This document shows positions 45,025 through 53,042 of a DNA stretch of 64,000 nucleotides, piece after piece (positions within the stretch are counted from its first letter, which is position 1; each line of letters begins with the position of its first letter). A model generated the notes under the pieces. That model made no database searches. It worked only from the letters and a program-made list of their open reading frames with translations, and was not told the DNA's origin. The position numbers were made by a program, and so were the translations under genes. Origin of the DNA: Gemmatimonadota bacterium (GTDB lineage: Bacteria; JAAXHH01); contig VXRC01000029.1 in assembly GCA_009838645.1 (NCBI GenBank), positions 17,233 to 81,232 of the forward strand, in the 5' to 3' direction.

Positions 45025-45124
45025 ACGGTCAGACCTGAACGTTGCGGTCAGACCTGGACGGCGCTGGCAGACGTTGAAGCGATCCGTCAGACATTGAAGC
45101 GCACAGTCACACGCTAAAGCGCAC
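45025..45124. repeat. 20-bp tandem repeat, five copies, starting at the ychF 3' end
   Basis: Units at 45105-45124, 45085-45104, 45065-45084, 45045-45064 and 45025-45044 show gradual divergence. The first encodes VRFSV and the stop of ychF. The second would read VRFNV and a stop in its own frame. Confidence 0.88.
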
Positions 45125-46180
45125 GTTTATCACGTCCCCGTCCGCGACGACGTACTGCTTGCCTTCCACGCGCAGCGTGCCTTTCTCCTTCGCGGCCTGC
45201 CATCCACCGAGTTCGAGCATCGCCTGCCAGTCCAGCGTTTCGGCCCGGATGAATCCCCGTTCCATGTCGGAATGCACCGTCCCGGCGGCTTCGGGCGCCG
45301 TAACGCCCCGCGTGACGGTCCAGGCCCTGACTTCGTTGTCATTCACGGTAAAGAATGAGATCAGGTTCAGCAACTGGTAAGAGGCGGTGATCATGCGGTT
45401 CAGGGCCGATTCCTCGATGCCCAGATCGTCCAGGAAGGCGCCGGCGTCGTCCTCGTCGAGCTGGGCGATCTCCATTTCGACCTTCGCACAGAGCGCCAGC
45501 GTATCCAGCCCTTCGGTGAATTCACCCAGTTCTTTCAGTCTGCCCGCTTCCGAGCCCAGATCTTCCTCGGGGATATTCAACACGAGAAGCACCTGCTTCT
45601 GCGAGAGGAACCGGTAGCCGCGCAGTCTCTTCTCGTCCTCAGGCGAAAACTCGAGATTCCGGATACTCCCGCCGCCCTCGATCTCCGACTTGCACTGTTC
45701 GAGCAGTTCCCACTCCCGCACCAGGTCGGGCTGCTTCGTGGACCGGGCCTCCTTCGAAAGGCGGGTCAGCCGGCGCTCGATGACCTCGAGGTCGGCGATA
45801 GCGAGTTCCAGCTCAACCGTCTCGAAATCCGCGCCCGGTGTGACGGGCGTGCCGGTCAGGTCCGGGAAGCCACGCAAAACGTGCACGAGGACGTCCATGG
45901 AGCGCAGGTCGGCGAGTCCCCCTGCGCCCTGCAGTTCCTCCTGCCGTCCCGAACCGGCCGTAATGCCGCCTATATCGAGGTATTCAACGGTGGCGAAGGT
46001 GGTCTTGCGTGGATTGAACAGAGTGGAAAGGCGCTCCAAACGCGGATCCGGGACGCGGATCGTCCCCCGGTTGGCCGTATTCTGCCCCGCGTAACCGCCG
46101 GTTTCCGCGTTGGCCCTGACCAGCGCGTTGAACAACGTGGTATTCCCGGAACCGGGCAGCCCGACAAGGCCGATCTGCAA
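45107..46180 (-). CDS. ychF: YchF/Obg-family P-loop ATPase with Walker A Lys replaced by Asn
   Basis: The 357-residue protein matches YchF/OLA1-type ATPases: an N-terminal P-loop (GLVGLPGSGNTTLFNAL), switch region with VEYLDIGG, a helical arm (about 125-190) and the C-terminal TGS-like domain (MERGFIRAETLDWQ, DGDVINVRFSV). In this family Walker A normally reads GxPNxGKST or GKTT; here residue 13 is Asn (codon AAT). That change should severely weaken nucleotide hydrolysis unless it is a sequence error. It follows the argE-like gene by 15 bases. Confidence 0.87.
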   Translation of the reverse strand: MQIGLVGLPGSGNTTLFNALVRANAETGGYAGQNTANRGTIRVPDPRLERLSTLFNPRKTTFATVEYLDIGGITAGSGRQEELQGAGGLADLRSMDVLVHVLRGFPDLTGTPVTPGADFETVELELAIADLEVIERRLTRLSKEARSTKQPDLVREWELLEQCKSEIEGGGSIRNLEFSPEDEKRLRGYRFLSQKQVLLVLNIPEEDLGSEAGRLKELGEFTEGLDTLALCAKVEMEIAQLDEDDAGAFLDDLGIEESALNRMITASYQLLNLISFFTVNDNEVRAWTVTRGVTAPEAAGTVHSDMERGFIRAETLDWQAMLELGGWQAAKEKGTLRVEGKQYVVADGDVINVRFSV

Positions 46181-46195
46181 TTCGGTGTCCTCCCC

Positions 46196-47311
46196 TCAAA
46201 CACAAAACGCGCGGATCATCGCCTTGTACGCGTCGATTGCCAGGTCGAACTGGTCCAGGTCCATCCATTCGTCCACCGTGTGGGCCTGGCGGATGTCCCC
46301 GGGACCGAGCAGGATCAGCTCCATCGTCCTGCCGAAGACCAGGCCGTCGGTGCCGTAGGGAACCGTGTGGGCCTTCTCCGTGCCGGTGATCCGCAGCGCC
46401 GTCCGGACCAGCTCCGAGTCCGCGGGCGTGCTGAAGGGGTCCCCGATCTTCTGGATCGTCAGTCCCACGCCGTTCCGTTCGGCCGCCTGCCGGGTCCGGT
46501 CCAGGAGGGCTTCCTGGTCCTGCCCGGGCATCGGTCGGTAGTAGACCGTGCATGTGCTTTTAGGCGCCGTCATGTTCAGGGCGACGCCGCCGTCGTTGAC
46601 TCCGATGTTCCAGTCTGAGAAGGGGGGATCAAACTCATCGTTCAGATGCCTGGCGTCCGATCGCAACTCGTCGTGGATGGCCTTCATCTCCACGAGAAAG
46701 GGGATCATGGCGTGATGGGCGTTGACGCCCCTGCCGGTACTGCTGTGGGCCGCCTTGCCCTCCGTCTCGCCCCGCATGAAAACCGCGCCTTTATGCGCCC
46801 GTACGACTTCCATGCGCGTCGGCTCGCAGATGATCCCGTAGCGCAGCCCGCCGCCGGTCAGGAGTTCGGACCGCTCGCTGACTTCGGCCGCGCCCCAGCA
46901 CCCGACCTCCTCGTCGGCGGTGAACACGAGACAGATCGGCGCGGAGAGTTCCGACGCCTCGAAGGCCGCCCCCGCCGCCAGCATGGTGGACAGGGCGCCC
47001 TTCATGTCGCAACTCCCGCGGCCGTATATCCGGTTGTCCCGGATCTCGGCCGTAAAAGGGTCCTTTTCCCAACCGTCCACCGGAACGGTGTCCGAATGGC
47101 CCAGCAGCGCGAGACCGCCCTTCCCCTCGCCCTTGCGGCCGATGAGGTTGACCTTTTCCACACCGTTGTCGTCCTGGTAGGTGATGCGCTCGACCTCGAA
47201 ACCGACACGGTCAAGCTGGTCCTGGAGGTAATCCGATACGGCGGCATTGCTGTTGGAGCTGATCGAATTGAACGCGATCAGCTCCCTGGTGACCTGGAGG
47301 GGATCGAACAT
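46196..47311 (-). CDS. M20 metallopeptidase, acetylornithine deacetylase/DapE-like
   Basis: The 371-residue zinc hydrolase has the two-metal M20 pattern: GHSDTVPVDGW (first His and Asp), GRGSCDMKGALS (bridging Asp), FTADEEVGCWGA (catalytic Glu and ligand Glu) and a dimerisation domain at about 170-285. ArgE/DapE enzymes deacylate N-acetylornithine or N-succinyl-diaminopimelate. ArgE is slightly favoured by the overall wording, but the substrate cannot be settled and no arg or dap genes are adjacent. It lies between the tRNA cluster and ychF. Confidence 0.87.
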   Translation of the reverse strand: MFDPLQVTRELIAFNSISSNSNAAVSDYLQDQLDRVGFEVERITYQDDNGVEKVNLIGRKGEGKGGLALLGHSDTVPVDGWEKDPFTAEIRDNRIYGRGSCDMKGALSTMLAAGAAFEASELSAPICLVFTADEEVGCWGAAEVSERSELLTGGGLRYGIICEPTRMEVVRAHKGAVFMRGETEGKAAHSSTGRGVNAHHAMIPFLVEMKAIHDELRSDARHLNDEFDPPFSDWNIGVNDGGVALNMTAPKSTCTVYYRPMPGQDQEALLDRTRQAAERNGVGLTIQKIGDPFSTPADSELVRTALRITGTEKAHTVPYGTDGLVFGRTMELILLGPGDIRQAHTVDEWMDLDQFDLAIDAYKAMIRAFCV

Positions 47312-47356
47312 CGCTTAAAGCCTGCTTTCTTTGGTTGGAGGATGTCAATGGGAGGA

Positions 47357-47440
47357 TGCCGGAGGTCGGACTCGAACCGACACGACCTTGCGGTCAAGGG
47401 ATTTTGAGTCCCTCGCGTCTACCAATTCCACCACTCCGGC
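47357..47440 (-). tRNA. tRNA-Leu (CAA)
   Basis: The 84-base class II tRNA is complete. The acceptor arms GCCGGAG and CTCCGGC pair, the D arm includes GGTAGACGCG, and the anticodon loop CTCAAAA gives anticodon CAA. A long variable arm (TGACCGCAAGGTCG) and T arm with GGTTCGAGTCC follow. It is the last of three clustered tRNAs. No CCA is encoded. Confidence 0.95.
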
Positions 47441-47468
47441 ACAATCAAGATAGCACAATCAAGATAGC
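47441..47468. repeat. 14-bp tandem duplication at the 5' end of tRNA-Leu
   Basis: ACAATCAAGATAGC occurs twice without a gap, directly ahead of the tRNA-Leu 5' end. The second copy runs into the hairpin at 47463. Confidence 0.9.
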
Positions 47469-47500
47469 CCGCCGGAGACATGCGCGTCAGGCGGGCTATC
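47463..47500 (-). other. Strong hairpin between tRNA-Leu and tRNA-Asp
   Basis: Perfect 11-bp arms GATAGCCCGCC and GGCGGGCTATC flank a 16-base loop. No T-run follows on the minus strand, so it looks more like a processing or attenuation structure than a terminator. Confidence 0.65.
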
Positions 47501-47513
47501 GGTCAATATAAAA

Positions 47514-47588
47514 CGGGGACGACGGGACTCGAACCCGCAACTTCTGCCGTGACAGGGCAGTGCTCTAACCAGATTGAACTACGCCCCC
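47514..47588 (-). tRNA. tRNA-Asp (GTC)
   Basis: The 75-base tRNA has acceptor arms GGGGGCG and CGTCCCC (one G-U pair). The anticodon loop CTGTCAC gives anticodon GTC, and the T loop region is GGTTCGAGTCC. The discriminator base is G, as expected for Asp. CCA is not encoded. Confidence 0.95.
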
Positions 47589-47599
47589 GATTTGATGCA

Positions 47600-47674
47600 T
47601 GGGCGATACTGGATTCGAACCAGTGACCTCATGCTTGTAAGGCATGCGCTCTGAACCAACTGAGCTAATCGCCC
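47600..47674 (-). tRNA. tRNA-Val (TAC)
   Basis: The 75-base tRNA has acceptor arms GGGCGAT and ATCGCCC. The anticodon loop CTTACAA gives anticodon TAC, and the T arm has TGGTTCGAATCCA. It is the first transcribed of the Val-Asp-Leu cluster and lies 15 bases after the small membrane-protein gene. Confidence 0.95.
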
Positions 47675-47689
47675 GCAGGTGTATCCACG

Positions 47690-47980
47690 CTACGGTCGAC
47701 GCGATTCCCGGTCGCTGGCCGACCCGGTCCGCGGGAACTTCCCTCTCCAGATCAGGATCACGGGAATGCCCACGCAGTAACCGGAAACCATGAGCAGCGG
47801 CGCCAGGGTAATCGATTCGTAAGCCAGCGCGATGAAACCCGCCAGTATGACGCCGAGTACGATGGCGAGGAGACGAAGGTGAGCACCACGGAACGGCAGG
47901 ACATAGGCCTGGGTTGCCGTGGCGCGCCGCCGTCCGGATGACCGGGTTGAACCGGACGCTGACTGCGATCTTCTCGCCAT
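47690..47980 (-). CDS. Small membrane protein of unknown function
   Basis: The 96-residue protein has a basic, Ser/Arg-rich N-terminus (about 30 residues), then two hydrophobic helices (LRLLAIVLGVILAGFIALAY and LLMVSGYCVGIPVILIW) and a short basic tail. A good TAAGGAGAA precedes the ATG. It lies between rplI and the tRNA cluster on the same strand. The pattern recalls small two-helix DUF proteins found beside tRNA genes in uncultured bacteria; I cannot name the family. Confidence 0.68.
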   Translation of the reverse strand: MARRSQSASGSTRSSGRRRATATQAYVLPFRGAHLRLLAIVLGVILAGFIALAYESITLAPLLMVSGYCVGIPVILIWRGKFPRTGSASDRESRRP

Positions 47981-48085
47981 TTCTCCTTAAGCCTCCACGA
48001 TCGGCCAATATATGAAAAACGCCGCTTCGCGTCAAGTCCAAATCAAGGCGGGAAGGCTCGGGTGGAAGGCCCGGGCGGAAGGTCT

Positions 48086-48529
48086 TTATTCCTTGACCAC
48101 CCAGAGCTTCACGCCGGCCTCTACCTGGGCGTGCAGCGCGATGGGAACGGTGTAAATGCCCAGCGCCTTGATGGGCTCGTCGAGATGGATCCTGCGCCGG
48201 TCGATTTCGTAGCCCTTCTCCTTCAGCAGATCGGCGATGTGCTGCTGGGTGACGGAACCGAACATGCGGTCTTCTTCTCCGACCTGGACGACGGCGGTGA
48301 TGGAGACCTCTTCGAGGACGCCGGCGAGTACTTCGGCCTGTTCCCGCGTCCTGGCTTCCAGGGCCAACTGCCGCTTCAGTTTGCCCTGAAGCATCTTCAG
48401 GTTACCGGGCGTCGCCGGAATGGCCTTCTTCGTCAGCATCAGGTAGTTCCTGCCGAACCCGTTGGAAACGTCCACGATTTCACCGACGCTTCCCACGTTC
48501 CGCACCGACTCGGTCAAAATGAGCTTCAC
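48086..48529 (-). CDS. rplI: 50S ribosomal protein L9
   Basis: From the GTG at 48529 the protein has 147 residues and reads MKLILTESVRNVGSVGEIVD, the usual L9 start, with NGFGRNYLMLTKKAIPAT, a long helix and the C-terminal domain. AGGAG lies 7 bases ahead of the GTG. It follows rpsR by 14 bases in the conserved rpsF-rpsR-rplI order. Confidence 0.96.
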   Translation of the reverse strand: MKLILTESVRNVGSVGEIVDVSNGFGRNYLMLTKKAIPATPGNLKMLQGKLKRQLALEARTREQAEVLAGVLEEVSITAVVQVGEEDRMFGSVTQQHIADLLKEKGYEIDRRRIHLDEPIKALGIYTVPIALHAQVEAGVKLWVVKE

Positions 48530-48543
48530 GTCCGACTCCTCGG

Positions 48544-48777
48544 CTACTTGTAGGTTTCTTCGATAAAGGGGAGCAGGCCGATGGCCCGGGCCCGCTTGAT
48601 GGCCTTTGCCAGGCGCCGCTGGCAAAGTGCGCTCGCGCCGGAAATCCGGCTCGGCACGATCTTGCCCCGTTCGGTGACGAAGCGCCGGAGCGCCTTCGGG
48701 TCCTTGTAATCGATGTTCTTGATGCGGCCCGGTATGCGCTTCTGCTTTCTCCCCCTGGTCATCCTGGATTGATTCAT
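48544..48777 (-). CDS. rpsR: 30S ribosomal protein S18
   Basis: The 77-residue protein has the S18 core [20 protein letters not shown] then [20 protein letters not shown]. One Cys is present but the zinc-type CxxC of some S18 paralogues is absent. Its ATG overlaps the rpsF stop by 4 bases. No ssb gene lies between rpsF and rpsR. Confidence 0.97.
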   Translation of the reverse strand: MNQSRMTRGRKQKRIPGRIKNIDYKDPKALRRFVTERGKIVPSRISGASALCQRRLAKAIKRARAIGLLPFIEETYK

Positions 48778-49157
48778 GCTTCCGCTCCCGTTTTCTTATC
48801 GGCCTGTTCCGCCTTATCGGCCTGCTCGGTTTTCTCGGCCTGTTCCGCCTTCTCGTATACATGGGCCGGATGCTTCCTGACCCGTTTCGTCATGTGCCTG
48901 AGCACGCGACCGTTCAACTTGAACGACCGGTCCAGCACGTCCACCAGGGCCGGTTCGCCGTCGAAACGGATCAGCGTGAAATTGCCCTGGTGGGCGTCGT
49001 TGATCTCGTAGCTGAGCTTCCGGCTTCCCCAACGTTCCGTGTCGAGGACTTCTCCCTGGTTCGACGCGATGAGCCCCTCGATGGCGGAGATTTCTTCCTC
49101 GAGCGGCGCTTCTTCGAGTTTGGAATCGATAATCACTACTGTTTCATAGGACCGCAC
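48774..49157 (-). CDS. rpsF: 30S ribosomal protein S6
   Basis: The GTG at 49157 gives [14 protein letters not shown], the canonical S6 start, and AAGGAG is 7 bases ahead. The ATG at 49163 would leave only one base and is rejected. The 127-residue protein ends in a charged repetitive tail built on [17 protein letters not shown], comparable to the acidic tails that RimK extends in other bacteria. It is coupled to rpsR. Confidence 0.95.
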   Translation of the reverse strand: MRSYETVVIIDSKLEEAPLEEEISAIEGLIASNQGEVLDTERWGSRKLSYEINDAHQGNFTLIRFDGEPALVDVLDRSFKLNGRVLRHMTKRVRKHPAHVYEKAEQAEKTEQADKAEQADKKTGAEA

Positions 49158-49202
49158 GTGCATGCTCCTTAAGTTGTTTGCGGGTTCGCTCAAGCCGGAC
49201 GG

Positions 49203-49278
49203 CCTTCAGTCCGTAAACGATGGTTCAGTCAGTGAACGACGGTTCAGTCCGTGAATGACGGTTCAGTCCGTGAATGAA
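49203..49278. repeat. 19-bp tandem repeat, four copies, starting at the pth 3' end
   Basis: Units at 49260-49278, 49241-49259, 49222-49240 and 49203-49221 diverge progressively. The first contains the last codons and stop of pth (SFTD, stop). The others fill the spacer toward rpsF. Confidence 0.9.
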
Positions 49279-49838
49279 GGACCGTTATACTTGTTCGCGG
49301 CCTCGCCGCAACCTTCGCTTACGAACACCTCCAGTTGGTCGCTGGCCCGGTCGAGGACGATGGGCAGATCCGTTGCTTCCTCTTCGGAAAACGTCTCCAG
49401 CACGTAATCGACCAGCGTATCGGCGTCCCGGGGGACATCGATGCCGATGCGCTGACGGGCGAACGCTTCCGTGCCCAGCGCCTCGATAATGGATTCCAGG
49501 CCCCGGTGGCCGCCATGACTGCCTTTCGCCCTGAGGCGCAGTGTTCCGAAGGGCAGGTTGACGTCGTCGCAGACGACCACGATGCGATCGACGTCGAGTT
49601 CGTAATGTCCCACCGCCTCCCGGACCGCGCATCCGCTACGGTTCATGAAGGTCACCGGCTTGACCAGCGCCACGGGCAGTCCGCCGATTTTCGCGACGGC
49701 GCCGTGAAACCGCTCGCTTACCGGGGCGAGTTCAAGACCGAGGCGCCGAAGCCAGGTGTCGATCACACCGAAACCGGCGTTGTGGCGCGTGTCCACATAC
49801 CGGACGCCGGGATTGCCGAGGCCGATGAAGGCATGCAT
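49263..49838 (-). CDS. pth: Peptidyl-tRNA hydrolase
   Basis: The 191-residue enzyme releases tRNA from stalled peptidyl-tRNA. MHAFIGLGNPGVRYVDTRHN includes the catalytic His at residue 19, and NRSGCAVREAV, DDVNLPFGTLRLRAKGSHGG and HRGLESI complete the family pattern. The ATG at 49838 matches the conserved N-terminus; the open frame extends further but without similarity. It follows rplY by 60 bases, the common rplY-pth pairing. Confidence 0.95.
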   Translation of the reverse strand: MHAFIGLGNPGVRYVDTRHNAGFGVIDTWLRRLGLELAPVSERFHGAVAKIGGLPVALVKPVTFMNRSGCAVREAVGHYELDVDRIVVVCDDVNLPFGTLRLRAKGSHGGHRGLESIIEALGTEAFARQRIGIDVPRDADTLVDYVLETFSEEEATDLPIVLDRASDQLEVFVSEGCGEAANKYNGPSFTD

Positions 49839-49898
49839 GGACGGACCCTCAGGCCGCAAGGAACCGGAATCGGCATGCTGACACATAACCGGGCCGCC

Positions 49899-50570
49899 CT
49901 AGTCTTCTTTGCCGTCCTCGTCCTCGTCTTCTTCCTCGCCGTCTTCCCGGGCCTGGCCAATGATTTCCGGCTCTTCCTGCTCCAGGTCGACTTCCTCTTC
50001 CTCCGGCTCCTCGGCCATCGGCGTCAGTACGGATACCACGGCGACCTCACCGTCGGTCACGATTTCGACGTTCTCGAAGGAAAGATCACTGATGTGGATC
50101 GTATTGCCCATGCCCAGTTCGCTGATATCCACTTCCAGGTGCTCGGGAATCTCGGAAGCGACGCAACTGATTTCGACCACCCGCAGGGACTGGTCGAGCA
50201 CGCCGCCGTCTCTCGTCACGCCGATGGGCTCACCGATCATCACGAGCGAAACCTCCGTGGTGATCCGGTCGCTCATCCTGATCTGCTGGAAATCGGCGTG
50301 CAGCAATTGGTTTCTCAGGAAATCCCGTTGTATATCCCGCAACAGGGCCTTCTTATCCTCCATGCCTTCGATTTCCAGGTTGATGACGACGCTCTCGCCC
50401 CGGGTCTTTCTGAGTAAGCTCTCGAACTCACGATAGTCGAGGGTCAGCGGCGTGGAAGACTCCCCGCTGCCGTAGACCACGGCGGGCAGCGCGCCGTCCC
50501 GCCGAAGCGACTTGGCGACCTGCTTGCCGGTGTCCGTCCGCTGACGGGCCTTTAACGATACCTGGTTCAT
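49899..50570 (-). CDS. rplY: 50S ribosomal protein L25/general stress protein Ctc
   Basis: The 223-residue protein has the N-terminal L25 domain (LKARQRTDTGKQVAKSLRRDG, residues 6-95) and the C-terminal TL5/Ctc beta domain. A strongly acidic tail of about 30 residues (EEEDEDEDGKED) follows. It binds 5S rRNA. It lies 15 bases after prs and ahead of pth. Confidence 0.95.
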   Translation of the reverse strand: MNQVSLKARQRTDTGKQVAKSLRRDGALPAVVYGSGESSTPLTLDYREFESLLRKTRGESVVINLEIEGMEDKKALLRDIQRDFLRNQLLHADFQQIRMSDRITTEVSLVMIGEPIGVTRDGGVLDQSLRVVEISCVASEIPEHLEVDISELGMGNTIHISDLSFENVEIVTDGEVAVVSVLTPMAEEPEEEEVDLEQEEPEIIGQAREDGEEEDEDEDGKED

Positions 50571-50584
50571 TTCCTTCTCCTGTC

Positions 50585-51538
50585 TCAGGTCTGATCCGAC
50601 GATTCGAAGAGCGAGCTGACGGATTTTTCTTCGTGTATGCGCTTGATTGCCTCGCCGAAGAGGGACGCCACGGACAGCTGTTCCAGCTTGCCGTTGCGCA
50701 TCTCATCCTTCAGGCGTATCGTATCCGAGACGATCAGGCAGTCCAGTACGGAATCCTCCACCTTCTGCATGGCGTTACCGGAGAGCAAGGCGTGGGTGCA
50801 CGCCGCGTAGATCGTCTCCGCGCCGTTCTTCTTCAGGGCCTCGGCCGCGCCGGTCAGGCTTCCCCCGGTGTCGATCATGTCGTCGCGGATGATCACGTTC
50901 TTTCCTTCCACTTCGCCGATCACGTTGACGACCTCCGACACGTTGGGTCTCGGCCGCCGCTTGTCCACCAGGGCCAGCGGGCAGTTCAGCCGCCTGCCGT
51001 AGGACCGGGCCATGGCCATGCCCCCGGCGTCCGGTGACGCGATCACCAGGTCATCCGAAGTCCCCAGTTCCCTGAGCCGCCGCGTGAATACCGGCGCCGA
51101 GTACAGGTGGTCCAGGGGGATGTCGAAGAACCCCTGGATCTGGGGCGCGTGCAGGTCCATGGTCAGCACGCGGTCCGCTCCGGCCGCGGCGATCAGGTTC
51201 GCCATGACCTTGGCCGAAATGGGCACCCGGGGTCCCGCCTTGCGGTCCTGGCGGGCATAGCCGTAATAGGGGATCACCGCGGTGGCCCTTCGCGCCGATG
51301 CCCGTTTGGCCGCGTCCAGCAAAAGCAGCAGTTCGACGAGGTTCTCCGCCGGCGAGTTGGTCGACTGGACCACGAACACGTCGGTCCCGCGGATGTCCTC
51401 GTTGATGTGTATCCGGATCTCGTCGTCGCTGAAACGTGAAACGGCGGCTTTGCCCAGGGATACGCCGAGATATTCGCAAATGTCTTTTGCAAGCGGTGCG
51501 TTTGAATTCCCACTCAGAATCTTCAAACCGACCGCCAC
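50585..51538 (-). CDS. prs: Ribose-phosphate pyrophosphokinase
   Basis: From the GTG at 51538 the enzyme has 317 residues, the normal Prs length. It makes PRPP from ribose-5-phosphate and ATP. Motifs are RFSDDEIRIHINEDIRGTDV, the PYYGYARQDRK catalytic loop and the PRPP-binding VIIRDDMIDTGGSLTGAAEA. GGAGGAG lies about 10 bases ahead of the GTG. ispE ends 25 bases upstream; the ispE-prs-rplY-pth order is widespread. Confidence 0.96.
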   Translation of the reverse strand: MAVGLKILSGNSNAPLAKDICEYLGVSLGKAAVSRFSDDEIRIHINEDIRGTDVFVVQSTNSPAENLVELLLLLDAAKRASARRATAVIPYYGYARQDRKAGPRVPISAKVMANLIAAAGADRVLTMDLHAPQIQGFFDIPLDHLYSAPVFTRRLRELGTSDDLVIASPDAGGMAMARSYGRRLNCPLALVDKRRPRPNVSEVVNVIGEVEGKNVIIRDDMIDTGGSLTGAAEALKKNGAETIYAACTHALLSGNAMQKVEDSVLDCLIVSDTIRLKDEMRNGKLEQLSVASLFGEAIKRIHEEKSVSSLFESSDQT

Positions 51539-51563
51539 GTGCCGCCCTCCTCCGGTACCTCGA

Positions 51564-52439
51564 TTAAGCCGCGTCATCCCGCCGGGATGACGAGGAGACC
51601 GCGAAGACCCGCCAGGACGGTTCGACCCGTCCCCGCAGGACCTGTGCTATCCGTTCCGCCTCCGCCCGGCCAGACGCCAGTCCGAAGACCGACGGACCGC
51701 TGCCGGACATCAGTATGCCCCTCGATCCGGCGTCCGCAAGCAGGTCCCTCGCCCTGTCGATTTCGGGGTGGGCCGCCCGGACCGCCGGTTCCAGGTCGTT
51801 ATGCAGGCAGGAGGCCAGTCCATCGGCATCTCCGGCCTGCATGACAGAAGAGATTAAGTTAATACAGGAAGCGTTTTTTGTCAATTCCATTTTCCATTGG
51901 CTGTAGGCCCATCCGCTCGCGACTTCCAGGGGCGGGCAGACCAGGACGTAGTGGCGCGGTCGGGGCGCATCCAGCCAGGCGACCTTTTCCCCCCGTCCCG
52001 AAGCCACGGCCACGCCGCCACGGAGACAGAAGGGCACGTCGGACCCCAACTCCGCGGCGAGATCCATCAGGTCTTCTTCCCCCAACCCCAGCGACCAGAG
52101 CGCGTTGAGCCCGTGCAGCGTCATGGCCGCGTTTCCGCTCCCGCCGGCGAGTCCCGCGGCCACGGGGATGCGCTTCTCGATATGAATGCGCACGCCCCGG
52201 TCGCCGAGTCCGCAGCGCTCCCGCAGGAGTCCGGCCGCCCTGTGCGCCAGGTTGCGACCGTCCGTCGGCACGGCCGGGTCGGAGCAGGTTATGGTCGTTC
52301 CCTTCTCCAGCCCGGACACTTCCAGGTCATCGGCCAGGTCCACGGTCTCCATCAGCGTGACGATCTCGTGGTAGCCGTCGGCCCGCTTGCCGAGCAGGTG
52401 AATGGCGAGATTGATCTTGGCAAAGGAACGAAGGGTCAT
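51564..52439 (-). CDS. ispE: 4-diphosphocytidyl-2-C-methyl-D-erythritol kinase
   Basis: The 291-residue GHMP kinase of the MEP isoprenoid pathway starts LRSFAKINLAIHLLGKRADGYHE (substrate Lys and His present) and has the ATP loop PVAAGLAGGSGNAAMTLHGL. The C-terminal motif is MSGSGPSVFGLA. It overlaps the SIS-domain gene by 4 bases and is followed by prs. Confidence 0.95.
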   Translation of the reverse strand: MTLRSFAKINLAIHLLGKRADGYHEIVTLMETVDLADDLEVSGLEKGTTITCSDPAVPTDGRNLAHRAAGLLRERCGLGDRGVRIHIEKRIPVAAGLAGGSGNAAMTLHGLNALWSLGLGEEDLMDLAAELGSDVPFCLRGGVAVASGRGEKVAWLDAPRPRHYVLVCPPLEVASGWAYSQWKMELTKNASCINLISSVMQAGDADGLASCLHNDLEPAVRAAHPEIDRARDLLADAGSRGILMSGSGPSVFGLASGRAEAERIAQVLRGRVEPSWRVFAVSSSSRRDDAA

Positions 52440-53002
52440 TCGCCGTTCGCTATGCGGGAGGTGGTCTGCGTGATGATGATGTGGACGATGAGCATGTGCA
52501 TGTTTTCCGCCATGCCGTAGTCGTCCACGGGGACGTGGACCGAATGCTCCGCCGATGCCTTCAGCTTACCGCCGGAGAATCCCGTCACCGCGACCGTTAC
52601 CATCCCGGCGGAACGGGCGAAATCCATGGCGCGCACCACGTTGGGGCTGTTCCCCGATGCGCTGATGCCGATGACCACGTCGCCCGGCGCGCCGAGATTG
52701 CGCAGCTGCTGCTCGAAGACCAGGTCGTAATCGAAGTCATTAGCCCAGGCCGTGACGTAGGGCAGGTTGTCGGTGAGACTGCTGACCCGGAAGCGGGGCT
52801 CGTCCTCCGTGCCGCGGAGCGTGCCCTTGCCCAGGTCCACGGCGAAGTGGGAAGCCGTGGCCGCGCTGCCGCCATTGCCGATGACGAAGATCCCCCGCCC
52901 GTTCTTCCGCGCGTCCATCAGGAGGTCGATGAGCGTCTGCACTTCGCCGGGTTCGATCCGGCCGAGGACCTCCTTCGTCCATTCGAGGTATTCGCGGATC
53001 AT
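52436..53002 (-). CDS. SIS-domain sugar isomerase, GmhA-like
   Basis: The 188-residue protein has the sedoheptulose-7-phosphate isomerase wording: GRGIFVIGNGGSAATASHFAVDLGKG, NDFDYDLVFEQQL and GISASGNSPNVVRAMDFAR. Together with the neighbouring HddA-like kinase it points to ADP- or GDP-D-glycero-manno-heptose synthesis for LPS or glycoprotein. The first 38 bases around its start are duplicated just upstream, creating a 13-codon mini-ORF ending at its ATG. It overlaps ispE by 4 bases. Confidence 0.85.
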   Translation of the reverse strand: MIREYLEWTKEVLGRIEPGEVQTLIDLLMDARKNGRGIFVIGNGGSAATASHFAVDLGKGTLRGTEDEPRFRVSSLTDNLPYVTAWANDFDYDLVFEQQLRNLGAPGDVVIGISASGNSPNVVRAMDFARSAGMVTVAVTGFSGGKLKASAEHSVHVPVDDYGMAENMHMLIVHIIITQTTSRIANGE

Positions 53003-53042
53003 CGGACCTCCTTCGTCCGTTCGAGGTATTCGCGGATCATTT
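52967..53042. repeat. 38-bp tandem duplication of the SIS gene start
   Basis: 52967-53004 and 53005-53042 differ at only a few positions. The downstream copy (minus strand) holds the SIS gene ATG. The upstream copy overlaps the kinase stop and would encode MIREYLERTKEVR, stop, with its TGA overlapping the true ATG. Confidence 0.9.

Noticed and set aside
49203..49278. Tandem repeats considered as a CRISPR array (also 36148-36219 and 45025-45124)
   Set aside because: The units are contiguous without unique spacers, are only 16-20 bp long, and no cas gene is in the window.
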